DNA of 64,000 nt from Bovifimicola ammoniilytica (GTDB lineage Bacteria > Bacillota > Clostridia > Lachnospirales > Lachnospiraceae): NCBI RefSeq assembly GCF_025567085.1, contig NZ_JAOQJN010000002.1, positions 1 to 64,000 of the forward strand, read 5' to 3'. A model generated the notes under the pieces. It ran no database searches and had not been told where the DNA came from. It saw only the letters and a program-made list of their open reading frames with translations. A program made the translations under genes and the position numbers. Of the stretch, positions 54,382 through 63,878 are shown piece by piece (the first letter of the stretch is position 1; each line of letters starts with the position of its first letter).

Positions 54382-55605
54382 ATGAGTTTAGTAAATATTG
54401 CAGTAGGACAGAGTGGAGGACCAACAACAGTTATTAATGCAAGTTTATATGGAGTAATTAAAGAGGCTTGTGATAATAATGACAAGATAGACAAAATCTA
54501 TGGAATGATTAATGGAATTGAGGGATTTATAGAGGGTAAGGTAATAGATATTATAGGTAAAGTTTCAGAAGAAGAAATAGAGTTATTAAAACATACACCT
54601 GCTGCATATTTAGGTTCATGCAGATATAAGCTTCCTGAATCTATGGAAGATTCTATTTACAGAATTATATTTGAAAAATTTGATAAGCTTAATATAAAAT
54701 ATTTCATTTATATCGGCGGAAACGATTCTATGGATACAGTTCATAAATTGTCGGTATATGCTAAAATGACAAACAGTCCCGTAAGAATAATCGGTGTTCC
54801 TAAGACAATTGATAACGATTTGACTAAGACAGATCATTCACCTGGATATGGAAGTGCTGCAAAATATGTTGCAACAACCGTAAGAGATATTGTTATGGAT
54901 GCAAATGTATATGATACACATTCGGTTACGATTATTGAATTAATGGGAAGACATGCAGGCTGGATAACAGCTGCGAGTGTGCTTGCAAGAAAATATAAAG
55001 GAGATAATCCTGTTTTAATATATTTACCGGAAGTAGCATTTGATGTTAAAAAATTTGTGCAGAGAGTTAAGTTGGAATTAAATAAGAAACATAATGTTAT
55101 CGTGTGCGTATCAGAAGGAATTAAAGATTCAGAGGGCAAATTCATATGTGAATACTCATCTGAAGCCGGAGTTGATACATTTGGACATAAGATGCTTACA
55201 GGTTGTGGAAAATATCTTGAAAATGTTATAAAAGAAGAATTAGGCGTTAAAGTACGTTCGGTAGAATTAAATGTAAACCAGCGTTGTAAGGCTGCATTAG
55301 CATCAATGACAGATATAGAAGAAGCTATTATGGCAGGCAGAAATGGTGTAAAGGCAGGGCTCAATGGTGAAACAGGCAAGATGATTGCTATGAAGAGAGA
55401 AGATACAGAAGAATATTCGATAGTATATGAGACAGTTGATTGTTCAGAAGTATGTAATCAGGAAAAAGTTGTGCCAAGAGAATGGATAAGTGAAGATGGT
55501 ACAGATATTTTACAAGGCTTTATAGACTATGTACTTCCGTTAATTCAGGGTGAGAGTTTAACACCAATAGAAAATGGATTGCCTAAATATTGTTATAGGA
55601 AATAA
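54382..55605 (+). CDS. pfp: 6-phosphofructokinase, pyrophosphate-dependent type
   Basis: 407 residues. The phosphoryl-donor loop reads IGGNDSMD (G112 to D115): the acidic residue at 115 occupies the place that blocks ATP in PPi-dependent enzymes, and K141 in PKTIDNDL is the second PPi marker. MGRHAGWI and ADRNG-like AMAGRNG follow. It phosphorylates fructose-6-phosphate with pyrophosphate and is reversible, saving ATP in glycolysis. The spelling GGND instead of GGDD is unusual. The clpX start lies 17 bases after its stop. Confidence 0.9.
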   Translation: MSLVNIAVGQSGGPTTVINASLYGVIKEACDNNDKIDKIYGMINGIEGFIEGKVIDIIGKVSEEEIELLKHTPAAYLGSCRYKLPESMEDSIYRIIFEKFDKLNIKYFIYIGGNDSMDTVHKLSVYAKMTNSPVRIIGVPKTIDNDLTKTDHSPGYGSAAKYVATTVRDIVMDANVYDTHSVTIIELMGRHAGWITAASVLARKYKGDNPVLIYLPEVAFDVKKFVQRVKLELNKKHNVIVCVSEGIKDSEGKFICEYSSEAGVDTFGHKMLTGCGKYLENVIKEELGVKVRSVELNVNQRCKAALASMTDIEEAIMAGRNGVKAGLNGETGKMIAMKREDTEEYSIVYETVDCSEVCNQEKVVPREWISEDGTDILQGFIDYVLPLIQGESLTPIENGLPKYCYRK

Positions 55606-55622
55606 ACGGAATGGAGATTAAC

Positions 55623-57233
55623 ATGACAGATAATAATCAGAATATAAATGATGATGAATACGAAAAGATATGTTTTGTATGCAGAAGACCGGAGAGTAAG
55701 ACAGGAAAACAGGTTACTATGCCAGGGGGAATTACGATTTGCCCTGATTGTATGCAAAGAACGTTTGATGCAATAGAACATAATAGCTTGAATGGTGGAA
55801 TGGACTTAAATGATGTAGCACTTAACTCATTAATATTTGGCAATTCCAATAATTCAGGCGGAGGTACAAATAGTACAAAAGAAACTTCCAATACAGCTTC
55901 AAATGAGTCTTCAAATACAGAGAATAATGAAAATACTTCTTCTGAAAATACAGATGTTGTCAATGGCGGAGAGGACAAAGAGAAAGAAGACAAAGGCCCG
56001 GATAGAAACGGACTCAATAATATAGAAGGAAGATTGCCTAATATACGTTTTGTGAATCTGGCAGATTTGCAAGGAGATTTCAGAGGACAGAAGAAGCTTA
56101 AGAAGAGAAAACCAGGTGAGAAGAAAGACATCGGTTTCGATATTAAGAAGATACCTGCACCACATAAGATTAAGGCAATGCTTGATGAGTATGTAGTTGG
56201 ACAGGAATATGCTAAGAAAGTTATTTCTGTCGGAGTATATAATCATTACAAGAGAGTAGGAGCAGATGTTGCAGATGGTGTGGAGATAGAGAAATCTAAT
56301 ATGCTTATGATTGGACCAACAGGTTCAGGTAAGACATATCTTGTAAAGACTCTTGCTAAATTATTAGATGTGCCTCTTGCAATAGCAGATGCTACATCAC
56401 TTACGGAAGCTGGATATATCGGTGATGATATTGAAAGTGTAGTTTCTAAATTACTTGCTACAGCCGATAATGATGTAGACAGAGCTGAAACAGGAATAAT
56501 ATTTATCGATGAAATAGATAAGATAGCAAAGAAGAGAAATGCATCAACAAGAGATGTAAGTGGAGAAAGTGTACAGCAAGGATTATTGAAGTTACTTGAG
56601 GGAAGCGAAGTAGAAGTTCCTGTAGGTGCTAACAGTAAGAATGCTATGGTTCCATTGGCTACAATTAATACTAAAAATATCTTATTCATCTGTGGTGGAG
56701 CATTTCCTGACTTAGAGGATATAATTAAAGAAAGATTAAATGAGCAGGCATCTATCGGTTTCATAGCTGATTTAAAAGATAAATATGATGATGTAAATGA
56801 CATAATCAGACAGGTAACAATTGAAGATTTAAAAACATATGGAATGATTCCTGAATTCCTGGGAAGAATGCCTATCATATTTACTTTGGATGGACTTACA
56901 GAAGAGATGCTTGCAAAGGTTCTTAAAGAGCCTAAGAATGCAATATTAAAACAGTATAAGAAATTATTAGAACTTGATGAAGTAGATTTGGAATTTGATG
57001 ACGATGCGATATTGGCAATTGCTAAGAAAGCAATCGAGAAGAAGACAGGTGCGAGAGCTTTAAGGTCTATAATTGAAGAATACATGCTTGATATTATGTA
57101 TGAGATACCTAAAGATGATAATATCGGAAAGGTAACGATTACAAAAGAATATATAGAGAAAACAGGTGGACCACGTATTGAAATGCGTGGAGCTGACAGA
57201 CCACAGATAGAAAGTAAACAGGCTGAGGAATAG
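55623..57233 (+). CDS. clpX: ATP-dependent Clp protease ATP-binding subunit ClpX, with long linker
   Basis: 536 residues from ATG 55623, with GGAGAT 5 bases upstream. Zinc domain with C17, C20, C40 and C43 (CFVC, CPDC); a low-complexity Ser/Asn/Thr then Asp/Glu/Lys linker (about 75-140); AAA+ core with Walker A GPTGSGKT (from residue 231), Walker B IIFIDEIDKIA, sensor RDVSGESVQQGLLKLLEGS; C-terminal domain KKTGARALRSIIEEYM. It unfolds tagged proteins for ClpP. About 110 residues longer than usual, the excess lying between zinc and AAA+ domains. clpP is not adjacent. Confidence 0.93.
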   Translation: MTDNNQNINDDEYEKICFVCRRPESKTGKQVTMPGGITICPDCMQRTFDAIEHNSLNGGMDLNDVALNSLIFGNSNNSGGGTNSTKETSNTASNESSNTENNENTSSENTDVVNGGEDKEKEDKGPDRNGLNNIEGRLPNIRFVNLADLQGDFRGQKKLKKRKPGEKKDIGFDIKKIPAPHKIKAMLDEYVVGQEYAKKVISVGVYNHYKRVGADVADGVEIEKSNMLMIGPTGSGKTYLVKTLAKLLDVPLAIADATSLTEAGYIGDDIESVVSKLLATADNDVDRAETGIIFIDEIDKIAKKRNASTRDVSGESVQQGLLKLLEGSEVEVPVGANSKNAMVPLATINTKNILFICGGAFPDLEDIIKERLNEQASIGFIADLKDKYDDVNDIIRQVTIEDLKTYGMIPEFLGRMPIIFTLDGLTEEMLAKVLKEPKNAILKQYKKLLELDEVDLEFDDDAILAIAKKAIEKKTGARALRSIIEEYMLDIMYEIPKDDNIGKVTITKEYIEKTGGPRIEMRGADRPQIESKQAEE

Positions 57234-57284
57234 ATATGTTTATATCTGCATAGAATTTATAAAATATGTGTATGTGGGTGAATT

Positions 57285-58979
57285 ATGGATTGCCGACAGA
57301 ATATTATATCAGAAATTTATGTAGATTTTATAGAAGAAGCAGTTCCTGATGTTGAAGAATATATAAGGAAAAACCTTGATGGAAAATGTTTCATTTATCC
57401 GGGAATACAGATTGTTTTTGTGTATAAATCGATAAATGAGATAATCGGAAGTGGATTGTCTACCTATGATTATGATGAGATTCCTAAATTATATGGACTG
57501 ATGGATGCTGTTGCAATAGAAAGTACAGGGGCATCAAGACTTCAGAATATTCCGGGGCTTCAATTAAAAGGAAATGGAATAATAATAGGAATTATAGATG
57601 ATGGAATTGATGCATACCATAGTGCATTCAGATTTTCGAATGGTGATACTAGAATATTGAGTGCGTGGAATCAGGAGGATCAGTCACTTGCTCCACCAGA
57701 CGGCTTAGCATATGGAAGTCAGATTACGAGAGAATTAATCAATGAAGAATTGTCTAATCCCGATTCAGTTATTCTTAATAATTTGGCAAATGATAGTATA
57801 CATGGGACATTTACGGCAGGAATTGCAGCAGGAAATATTAATTTAGAACAAGGATTTGCAAGTCCCGCACCTCAGGCAGATATTGTGGTAGTAAAGCTAA
57901 AACAGGCTAAAAAATATCTGAAAGATTATTATTTTATAAGAGAAGGCGCTAAAGCATATCAGGAAAATGATATTATTAATGCTGTTGTATATATAAGCAA
58001 CATAGCTGATATGTATAATAAACCTGTTATAATATGTGTACAACTTGGAACCAATCAGGGTGGACATAGTGGAATAAGTACGCTTGGAACATTTTTAAAC
58101 AGTTATGCAATAAGAACCGGAGTAGCCGTTGTATGTCCCATAGGAAATGAGGGAAACAGCAGACATCATTTTAGTGGGAGAATTACAGAAGCAGATGCAT
58201 TTGAAGATGTACAGATACGAGTCGGTGCAAATATTTCAGGATTTACGATAGAATTATGGGGAAGATCCCCGGACATTTTTGAGGTCGAAATTATTTCTCC
58301 GACAGGTGAAAGAGTGAAAAGAGTTCAAGCAGTTTCAGGGCAGGAGCAGGTATTTAAGTTATTTTTAGAACGTACAGTTATCTATGTAAAATATGAACTT
58401 GTAGAGAGAATGACCGGTGAGGAATTAATACAGATACGATTAGAAGCTCCTACAGAAGGAGTCTGGACTATACGTGTATATGGTGAGCTGGTAATCTCGG
58501 GAACATTTAATATATGGCTTCCTATTACGGAATTTGTAGGCGACGATGTGTATTTTCTAAAACCTGATCCATTTACTACGTTAACGAGTCCGGCAGATTC
58601 ATTTATACCAATATCTGTGGGAGCATATAACCATTCTACAGCAGGACTTTATATTAATTCAGGAAGAGGATATGCAATAGGCACAATGATGAAACCAACA
58701 TTTGTTGCTCCGGGAGTTAATATCCTTGCACCGACATTGAATAATTCATATATCAGATTATCGGGAACAAGTATCTCAGCAGCTATAACAGCAGGTGTTA
58801 TGGCACAATTTATGGAGTGGGGTATATTAAGAGGCAACAGAGTTAATATGAACACAATAGAAATTAAGAATTATCTTGTAAGAGGTGCGAGCAGAAAGCC
58901 GACGTTATCATATCCTAACAGAGAATGGGGATATGGAACACTTGATGTGTATAATAGCATAGATATATTGCGTACCTGA
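57285..58979 (+). CDS. Subtilisin-like (S8) protease, CspABC-like
   Basis: 564 residues. A prodomain-like start of ~90 residues (ISEIYVDFIEEAVPDVEEYI), then an S8 domain with the triad apparently intact: D105 (IGIIDDGID), H173 (SIHGTFTAG), S496 (LSGTSISAA). A long insert of ~120 residues between H and S (about 300-420) forms a jelly-roll-like beta domain (GFTIELWGRSPDIFEVEIIS), as in Csp proteases of clostridial spores. No signal peptide is visible. In Clostridium perfringens such proteases activate the germination hydrolase SleC; whether this organism sporulates cannot be judged here. The ribosome site is weak. Confidence 0.85.
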   Translation: MDCRQNIISEIYVDFIEEAVPDVEEYIRKNLDGKCFIYPGIQIVFVYKSINEIIGSGLSTYDYDEIPKLYGLMDAVAIESTGASRLQNIPGLQLKGNGIIIGIIDDGIDAYHSAFRFSNGDTRILSAWNQEDQSLAPPDGLAYGSQITRELINEELSNPDSVILNNLANDSIHGTFTAGIAAGNINLEQGFASPAPQADIVVVKLKQAKKYLKDYYFIREGAKAYQENDIINAVVYISNIADMYNKPVIICVQLGTNQGGHSGISTLGTFLNSYAIRTGVAVVCPIGNEGNSRHHFSGRITEADAFEDVQIRVGANISGFTIELWGRSPDIFEVEIISPTGERVKRVQAVSGQEQVFKLFLERTVIYVKYELVERMTGEELIQIRLEAPTEGVWTIRVYGELVISGTFNIWLPITEFVGDDVYFLKPDPFTTLTSPADSFIPISVGAYNHSTAGLYINSGRGYAIGTMMKPTFVAPGVNILAPTLNNSYIRLSGTSISAAITAGVMAQFMEWGILRGNRVNMNTIEIKNYLVRGASRKPTLSYPNREWGYGTLDVYNSIDILRT

Positions 58980-59003
58980 AATAATGATGATAGGAGGATT
59001 AGT

Positions 59004-59624
59004 ATGGCTGCACAACAGAAATATTATGCCGTAAGAGTAGGCAGAACTCCAGGAATATATCTTAACTGGGACGATTGTAAGAGGCAGGTAGAGGGATATA
59101 AAGGAGCTAAATATAAAAGCTTTTTAAGCCCTAAAGATGCTGCTGATTTTCTTAATAACAAAGTTAATACAGGAATAAGTACCGATGAGGCTGGCAGACC
59201 TGTAACTGATGAAGATACTGCGGTTGCATATGTTGATGGAAGTTATAACAATGTGACAAAGGAATTTTCATATGGAGTTGTAATGTTTCATAATGGAAGT
59301 GAAAAGCATTTCTCACAGAAAGTTGATAATAAAGAATTAGCAGAGATGAGAAATGTAGCAGGCGAGATTAAAGGTGCAGAAGCAGCTATGCAGTATGCAT
59401 TAGATAATAAAGTTAAAAAGCTTGTGATTTATCACGATTATGAGGGAATAGCAAGCTGGTGCCTTGGCTATTGGAAAACAAATAAGCAGGGAACGATTGC
59501 ATATAAAGAATTTTATGATAAAATTAGTAAAGAAGTTAAAATCAGTTTTGTCAAAGTAAAAGGTCATTCAAACGATGTATATAACGATTTGGCCGACAAC
59601 CTTGCGAAAAAGGCGATCTTTTAG
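59004..59624 (+). CDS. rnhA: Ribonuclease H with N-terminal hybrid-binding domain
   Basis: 206 residues. Residues ~5-52 form the viroplasmin-like hybrid-binding domain (YYAVRVGRTPGIYLNWDDCK); residues ~73-206 the RNase HI fold with D78 (YVDGSY), E121 (AGEIKGAE), D145 (YHDYEG) and D198 (LADNLA). Cuts the RNA of RNA-DNA hybrids. AGGAGG precedes the start. It follows the protease gene by 24 bases. Confidence 0.95.
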   Translation: MAAQQKYYAVRVGRTPGIYLNWDDCKRQVEGYKGAKYKSFLSPKDAADFLNNKVNTGISTDEAGRPVTDEDTAVAYVDGSYNNVTKEFSYGVVMFHNGSEKHFSQKVDNKELAEMRNVAGEIKGAEAAMQYALDNKVKKLVIYHDYEGIASWCLGYWKTNKQGTIAYKEFYDKISKEVKISFVKVKGHSNDVYNDLADNLAKKAIF

Positions 59625-59685
59625 ATATTCATACAACGATATATGGAATCTGATAATAAAACATAAGAGAGAGAGGAACATTTAA

Positions 59686-60105
59686 ATGAGTATTTTAGCA
59701 GAAGCATTAAGTTTGCAACTTGATAAGAAAGAAATTAAACATTCTGTACATGGAGATGATAAGGAAGGTGTAATAATGATGCAGCAATTACCTGAAACTA
59801 AGATTACAACTACTGTATTATTTCTGACTGAAGATAAGACTAATTCCGTATCAGTAAGATTTTATAATTTCTATAAAGTTGAAGAACAGGATAAGACGGG
59901 TAATTTATTCTTCCTGCTTAATAAGATGAACCAGAGATATAGATGGGGCAAGATAGTACTTGATGGTGACGATATTATGATATCAATGGATGCAATTGTT
60001 ACACCATTTAATATTGCAGACATATGTGTGCAGCTTACAATCTACGGAGCACAGATAGCTGATGAGACATATACGGCATTAGAAAAATTGAAATATCGGT
60101 TGTAA
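59686..60105 (+). CDS. YbjN-domain protein
   Basis: 139 residues, start supported by GAGAGGA. The pattern of alternating strands, then LNKMNQRYRWGKIVLDGDDI and the final helix (DETYTALEKLKYRL), fits the YbjN/secretion-chaperone-like fold. Soluble and probably cytoplasmic. The biological role is not established; YbjN in E. coli affects motility and stress. It is the last plus-strand gene before the large palindrome. Confidence 0.65.
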   Translation: MSILAEALSLQLDKKEIKHSVHGDDKEGVIMMQQLPETKITTTVLFLTEDKTNSVSVRFYNFYKVEEQDKTGNLFFLLNKMNQRYRWGKIVLDGDDIMISMDAIVTPFNIADICVQLTIYGAQIADETYTALEKLKYRL

Positions 60106-60140
60106 GATATATTTTATTAGGTATAAGTCTAAATATAGAT

Positions 60141-60661
60141 AACTCAGGCTTAGCACATACTAAATAAAATTAAATCATCTGCATTAGGTAAATTTGCATA
60201 TATAAATATCAAAACATTTGTAAAAATTGCTAATTTGTAGATATTATTTTTCGGCTCTTTTGATTATTTGAGTTCATTCAATGCCACACACTTAAACCGA
60301 TGTGTCCGTCTATGCCACACACTTGATTTATGACGTATCGTGTGCAAGTTATATGCTGTCAGATGCAAAAGGTCGGTGCAGTAAATCACCATTCAAGCGA
60401 AGCACGTTTGATTAACTGCACCGTAATAGACTTTGCGAATGACGGCATTTACTTGCACTAGATTAAGGAATTATGAAAGTGTGTGTCATAGTCGGACATC
60501 TCGGCTTAAGTGTATGTCTGTTGAATGTACACAAAATTTGAGCCGAAAAAGATATCTTACAAATTTGTACAATTATTTACAAGGTGTTTTGATATTTATA
60601 TCTGTCAAATTTACTTTAACAGATTAATATAAAATATATTAGTATGTGCAAAGTCTGAGTT
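60141..60661. repeat. Giant imperfect inverted repeat, about 521 bp
   Basis: Two arms of about 250 bases (60141-60387 and 60410-60661) face each other around a 22-base loop. Checked blocks: 60141-60162 with 60640-60661 (20 of 22 match), 60201-60216 with 60585-60600 (16 of 16), 60247-60257 with 60540-60550 (11 of 11), 60303-60324 with 60477-60498 (20 of 22), 60374-60387 with 60410-60423 (13 of 14). All are centred near 60400. No gene is supported within 60106-60741. The terminator at 60671-60704 begins 10 bases after the right arm. Confidence 0.85.
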
Positions 60662-60670
60662 AGATATAAG

Positions 60671-60704
60671 AAAAGGACTATCCTACAATATGGATAGTCC
60701 TTTT
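60671..60704. terminator. Bidirectional terminator between the palindrome and the L,D-transpeptidase gene
   Basis: AAAAGGACTATCC (60671-60683) pairs exactly with GGATAGTCCTTTT (60692-60704), with A and T runs on either side, so it can serve both strands. Confidence 0.85.
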
Positions 60705-60741
60705 ATATTGTAATAAAATATCTTACAACTGATATTTTATA

Positions 60742-62004
60742 TTATACACTTGAACTCTCAGAAGTTACTTCAGTAATTGGTTCTGTTGTCTCTTCAGAAG
60801 AAGGGTTTTCGGTAGAAGAAGACGATTCAGTAGTTGACTGTGTAGGCTTAGTTGTAGTTTCAGTTGGTTTAACACTAGGTTTTGTTGGTTTATCAGTAGT
60901 TGAAGTAGGATTGGTACTGTTATTCTGGTTGTTGTTAGAACCGGTTACTGTCAAGATAATTGTCTTTGCTGCACTTCTTCCTAACAGATCTGTTACATTG
61001 AATGTGACCTGATATGAACCTGGTACAGTAAGATTATAGTCACCTGATATTTTAACTGTAGATGTTACATCATTTCCACAGGTATCTTTAGCTTTAATCA
61101 TATTTAATAAGTTAATACCTGAATTAGCAGCAATAGTCATATCGCTGGCTTCTATGCTTGGAGAACAGTTATTCCATGGATTGGATGAATCGGGGTCCGT
61201 TGGGTCCCAGCCTCTGTATGGGCTGTCCTCTGGTATCTTAATAACTGATGGTTTACCAAGTGGTCCAGGTGATGTCTCATCATCATAGACTATAACAGTT
61301 GTACCATATGGACAGTTATCATATATCCATTTGGCATCCTGTACATTTAATCTTACACAACCAAGAGAAGCAGGAGAACCTAATTTGTTGAATTCCTCAT
61401 ATTCTAATTGGTTTTTGTGTGGAGAATAGCAAGGAACTGAATGGAACAATATTCCACCATAGAATCTTGTGGCATATTGTGAATGAGTTCCATCGACCAT
61501 TAATCTCCATGTATAACGTGATGATACCTTAAATGTTCCAAGTGGAGTATTGTTAATATATTTTCCGGTTGAACAAGCCATTGATTTATAAGGAACTGTA
61601 AATTTTCCGTTTGAATCCTTAGTATATACAGTTACACAGTTTAATACACGATTAACCTTAACTAAATAAGGGTATTTATCGGAAGTCATAGTTGTTTCAG
61701 TTTCTGATGTCTCATCTTCAGGCAATGTAAATTCTAAATCAGATAATCCTGTTGTTTCTCCTGAAACTGATTCGTTATCAGGTAAATTAGTTGTCTTATC
61801 TGACTGGGTTTCATCATCAGGTGAAGTGGTTTCGTAATCTGAATAAAATTCACCGCCTGAGGCTATATTAGTCTTATTATTTCCTTTTAGAAAGGAAATG
61901 GTAATTATTATAGCTATTAATGCAACTGCCGATAATATACTTGCAGTTATAAACTGTTTGTTTTCATATATATAATTTTTAATCTTATTAAGTAAATCTT
62001 TCAT
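60742..62004 (-). CDS. L,D-transpeptidase (YkuD) with Ig-like domain and Ser/Thr-rich tail
   Basis: 420 residues. Cytoplasmic start, one span (about 18-38), an acidic Ser/Thr/Asp/Glu linker (about 42-108), the YkuD domain (about 110-235) with H188 (LFHSVPCYSP) and C216 in SPASLGCVRL, then an Ig-like DUF5011-type domain (about 278-358), and a Pro/Thr/Ser-rich tail. It forms 3-3 cross-links or attaches proteins to peptidoglycan outside the membrane. The tail after the Ig domain probably spans or contacts the wall. It lies 20 bases downstream of pyrG on the minus strand. Confidence 0.92.
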   Translation of the reverse strand: MKDLLNKIKNYIYENKQFITASILSAVALIAIIITISFLKGNNKTNIASGGEFYSDYETTSPDDETQSDKTTNLPDNESVSGETTGLSDLEFTLPEDETSETETTMTSDKYPYLVKVNRVLNCVTVYTKDSNGKFTVPYKSMACSTGKYINNTPLGTFKVSSRYTWRLMVDGTHSQYATRFYGGILFHSVPCYSPHKNQLEYEEFNKLGSPASLGCVRLNVQDAKWIYDNCPYGTTVIVYDDETSPGPLGKPSVIKIPEDSPYRGWDPTDPDSSNPWNNCSPSIEASDMTIAANSGINLLNMIKAKDTCGNDVTSTVKISGDYNLTVPGSYQVTFNVTDLLGRSAAKTIILTVTGSNNNQNNSTNPTSTTDKPTKPSVKPTETTTKPTQSTTESSSSTENPSSEETTEPITEVTSESSSV

Positions 62005-62024
62005 AAATAAATCTCTGTCCTTTA

Positions 62025-63626
62025 TTATTGGGCATCGATAGAAGCTTTTACAAATCCTAAGAAAAGAGGATGAGGTCTGTTAGGTCTTGATTTAAGTTCA
62101 GGGTGTGCCTGAGTACCAATGAACCAAGGATGATTTTCTAGTTCAATCATTTCAACAATTCTTCCGTCAGGAGAGATACCTGATAACTTCATTCCATTTT
62201 CTGTGAGAACCTGTCTGTAATCATTATTAACTTCATAACGATGTCTGTGTCTCTCATGAATAGTTTCTTCTTTATATAATGCATAAGCTTTTGATGTCTT
62301 ATCAAGTACGCAAGGATAAGAACCAAGTCTTAATGTTCCACCGATATCCTCAATGCCATCCTGGTCAGGCATAAGATGGATAACAGGATGAGTAGTCTGT
62401 GGATTTAATTCTACACTATGAGCATCTTCATAGCCTAATACATCTCTTGCAAATTCCACGATAGATAATTGCATACCGAGGCATAAGCCAAGGAAAGGAA
62501 TGTTATTCTCACGGGCATATCTGATTGCCTGAATCTTACCCTCAATTCCTCTGTCACCAAAACCACCGGGAACTAGGATACCTGTTACGTCAGATAAGAG
62601 TTCACCAACATTTTCAGCAGTTACAGTCTCTGAATCAATCCATTTGATATTAACAGAAGCACTGTTAGCTATACCGGCATGCTTTAAAGATTCCACGACA
62701 CTTATATATGCATCATGCAGGGAGATATATTTACCGACTAAAGCTATATTTACTTCTTTAGTAAGATTCTTGCTTGCTTTAACCATATCTTCCCATTCTT
62801 TAAGATCAGGTGTACGGTTCTCTAATTCAAGACACTGGCATACAACTTCAGCAAGATGTTCTTTTTCCATTGCCAAAGGTGCTTCATATAGAGATTCAAC
62901 ATCAAGATTCTGTAAAACATGAGATGTTGGGACATTACAGAATAAAGCAATCTTTTCTTTGATACCTTTGTCAAGAGGATGTTCAGAACGACATACAATT
63001 ATATCCGGCTGTATACCCATTCCCTGTAATTCCTTAACACTTGCCTGTGTAGGTTTTGTCTTCATCTCACCAGAAGCTTTAAGATATGGAATTAGAGTTA
63101 CATGAATTAAAATTGCATTCTCATGTCCGACATCATGCTGGAACTGTCTTATTGCTTCTAAGAAAGGCTGGCTTTCGATATCGCCGACGGTACCACCAAC
63201 TTCAATTATAGCAATTTCAGTTTCAGTAGTAGAGTAGTTTCTGTGAAATCTGCTCTTTATTTCATTAGTAATATGTGGAATAACCTGAACAGTTCCTCCA
63301 CCGAAGTCGCCTCTGCGTTCTTTCTGAAGAACAGACCAGTATATCTTACCGGTTGTTACATTAGAATTCTTAGTAAGGCTTTCATCTATAAATCTTTCAT
63401 AATGACCTAGGTCTAAATCTGTCTCCGCACCATCATCGGTTACGAATACTTCACCATGTTGTACAGGGTTCATAGTTCCAGGATCAATGTTAATATAAGG
63501 ATCAAATTTCTGCATGGTTACCTTATATCCTCTTGATTTTAATAAACGTCCAAGGGATGCGGCAGTTATACCTTTTCCTAAACCGGATACAACTCCACCT
63601 GTTACAAATACATATTTTACTGGCAT
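62025..63626 (-). CDS. pyrG: CTP synthase
   Basis: 533 residues from ATG at 63626 (MPVKYVFVTGG), with GGAGG 8 bases upstream; a longer open frame to 63674 is not needed. The synthetase half shows TGGVVSGLGKGITAASLGRL, KFDPYINIDPGTMNP and EVGGTVGDIESQPFLEA; the glutaminase half GGFGDRG, the nucleophile elbow GLCLGMQ and a final HPELKSRP. Makes CTP from UTP with glutamine and ATP. Transcribed opposite to the neighbouring ftsH-like gene. Confidence 0.98.
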   Translation of the reverse strand: MPVKYVFVTGGVVSGLGKGITAASLGRLLKSRGYKVTMQKFDPYINIDPGTMNPVQHGEVFVTDDGAETDLDLGHYERFIDESLTKNSNVTTGKIYWSVLQKERRGDFGGGTVQVIPHITNEIKSRFHRNYSTTETEIAIIEVGGTVGDIESQPFLEAIRQFQHDVGHENAILIHVTLIPYLKASGEMKTKPTQASVKELQGMGIQPDIIVCRSEHPLDKGIKEKIALFCNVPTSHVLQNLDVESLYEAPLAMEKEHLAEVVCQCLELENRTPDLKEWEDMVKASKNLTKEVNIALVGKYISLHDAYISVVESLKHAGIANSASVNIKWIDSETVTAENVGELLSDVTGILVPGGFGDRGIEGKIQAIRYARENNIPFLGLCLGMQLSIVEFARDVLGYEDAHSVELNPQTTHPVIHLMPDQDGIEDIGGTLRLGSYPCVLDKTSKAYALYKEETIHERHRHRYEVNNDYRQVLTENGMKLSGISPDGRIVEMIELENHPWFIGTQAHPELKSRPNRPHPLFLGFVKASIDAQ

Positions 63627-63750
63627 TAATTTTCCTCCTAATAAATCACACGAAAAAATAAAACACAAAATCAATTATACAACGCACAATAAATAAATGC
63701 TAGACAAAAATAAAAAAACTTAAAAAAATATTAAATAAGAAATAACACTA

Positions 63751-63779
63751 TTGATTTATGGAAAAACTACTTTTATAAT
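63751..63779 (+). promoter_or_regulatory. Promoter of the ftsH-like gene
   Basis: TTGATT (63751-63756), 17-base spacer, TATAAT (63774-63779). Confidence 0.65.
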
Positions 63780-63878
63780 AGTTAAGAAATTCAAGAAATT
63801 TATTTATGACAAGACAGACATTTTAAAGATTATTAATGCTAAACAAATGTCTGGGAAATATAATATAAAGAGGTATTT

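Noticed and set aside
60433..60627. 64-codon open frame inside the large palindrome
   Set aside because: No ribosome site, and the sequence is explained by the inverted repeat.
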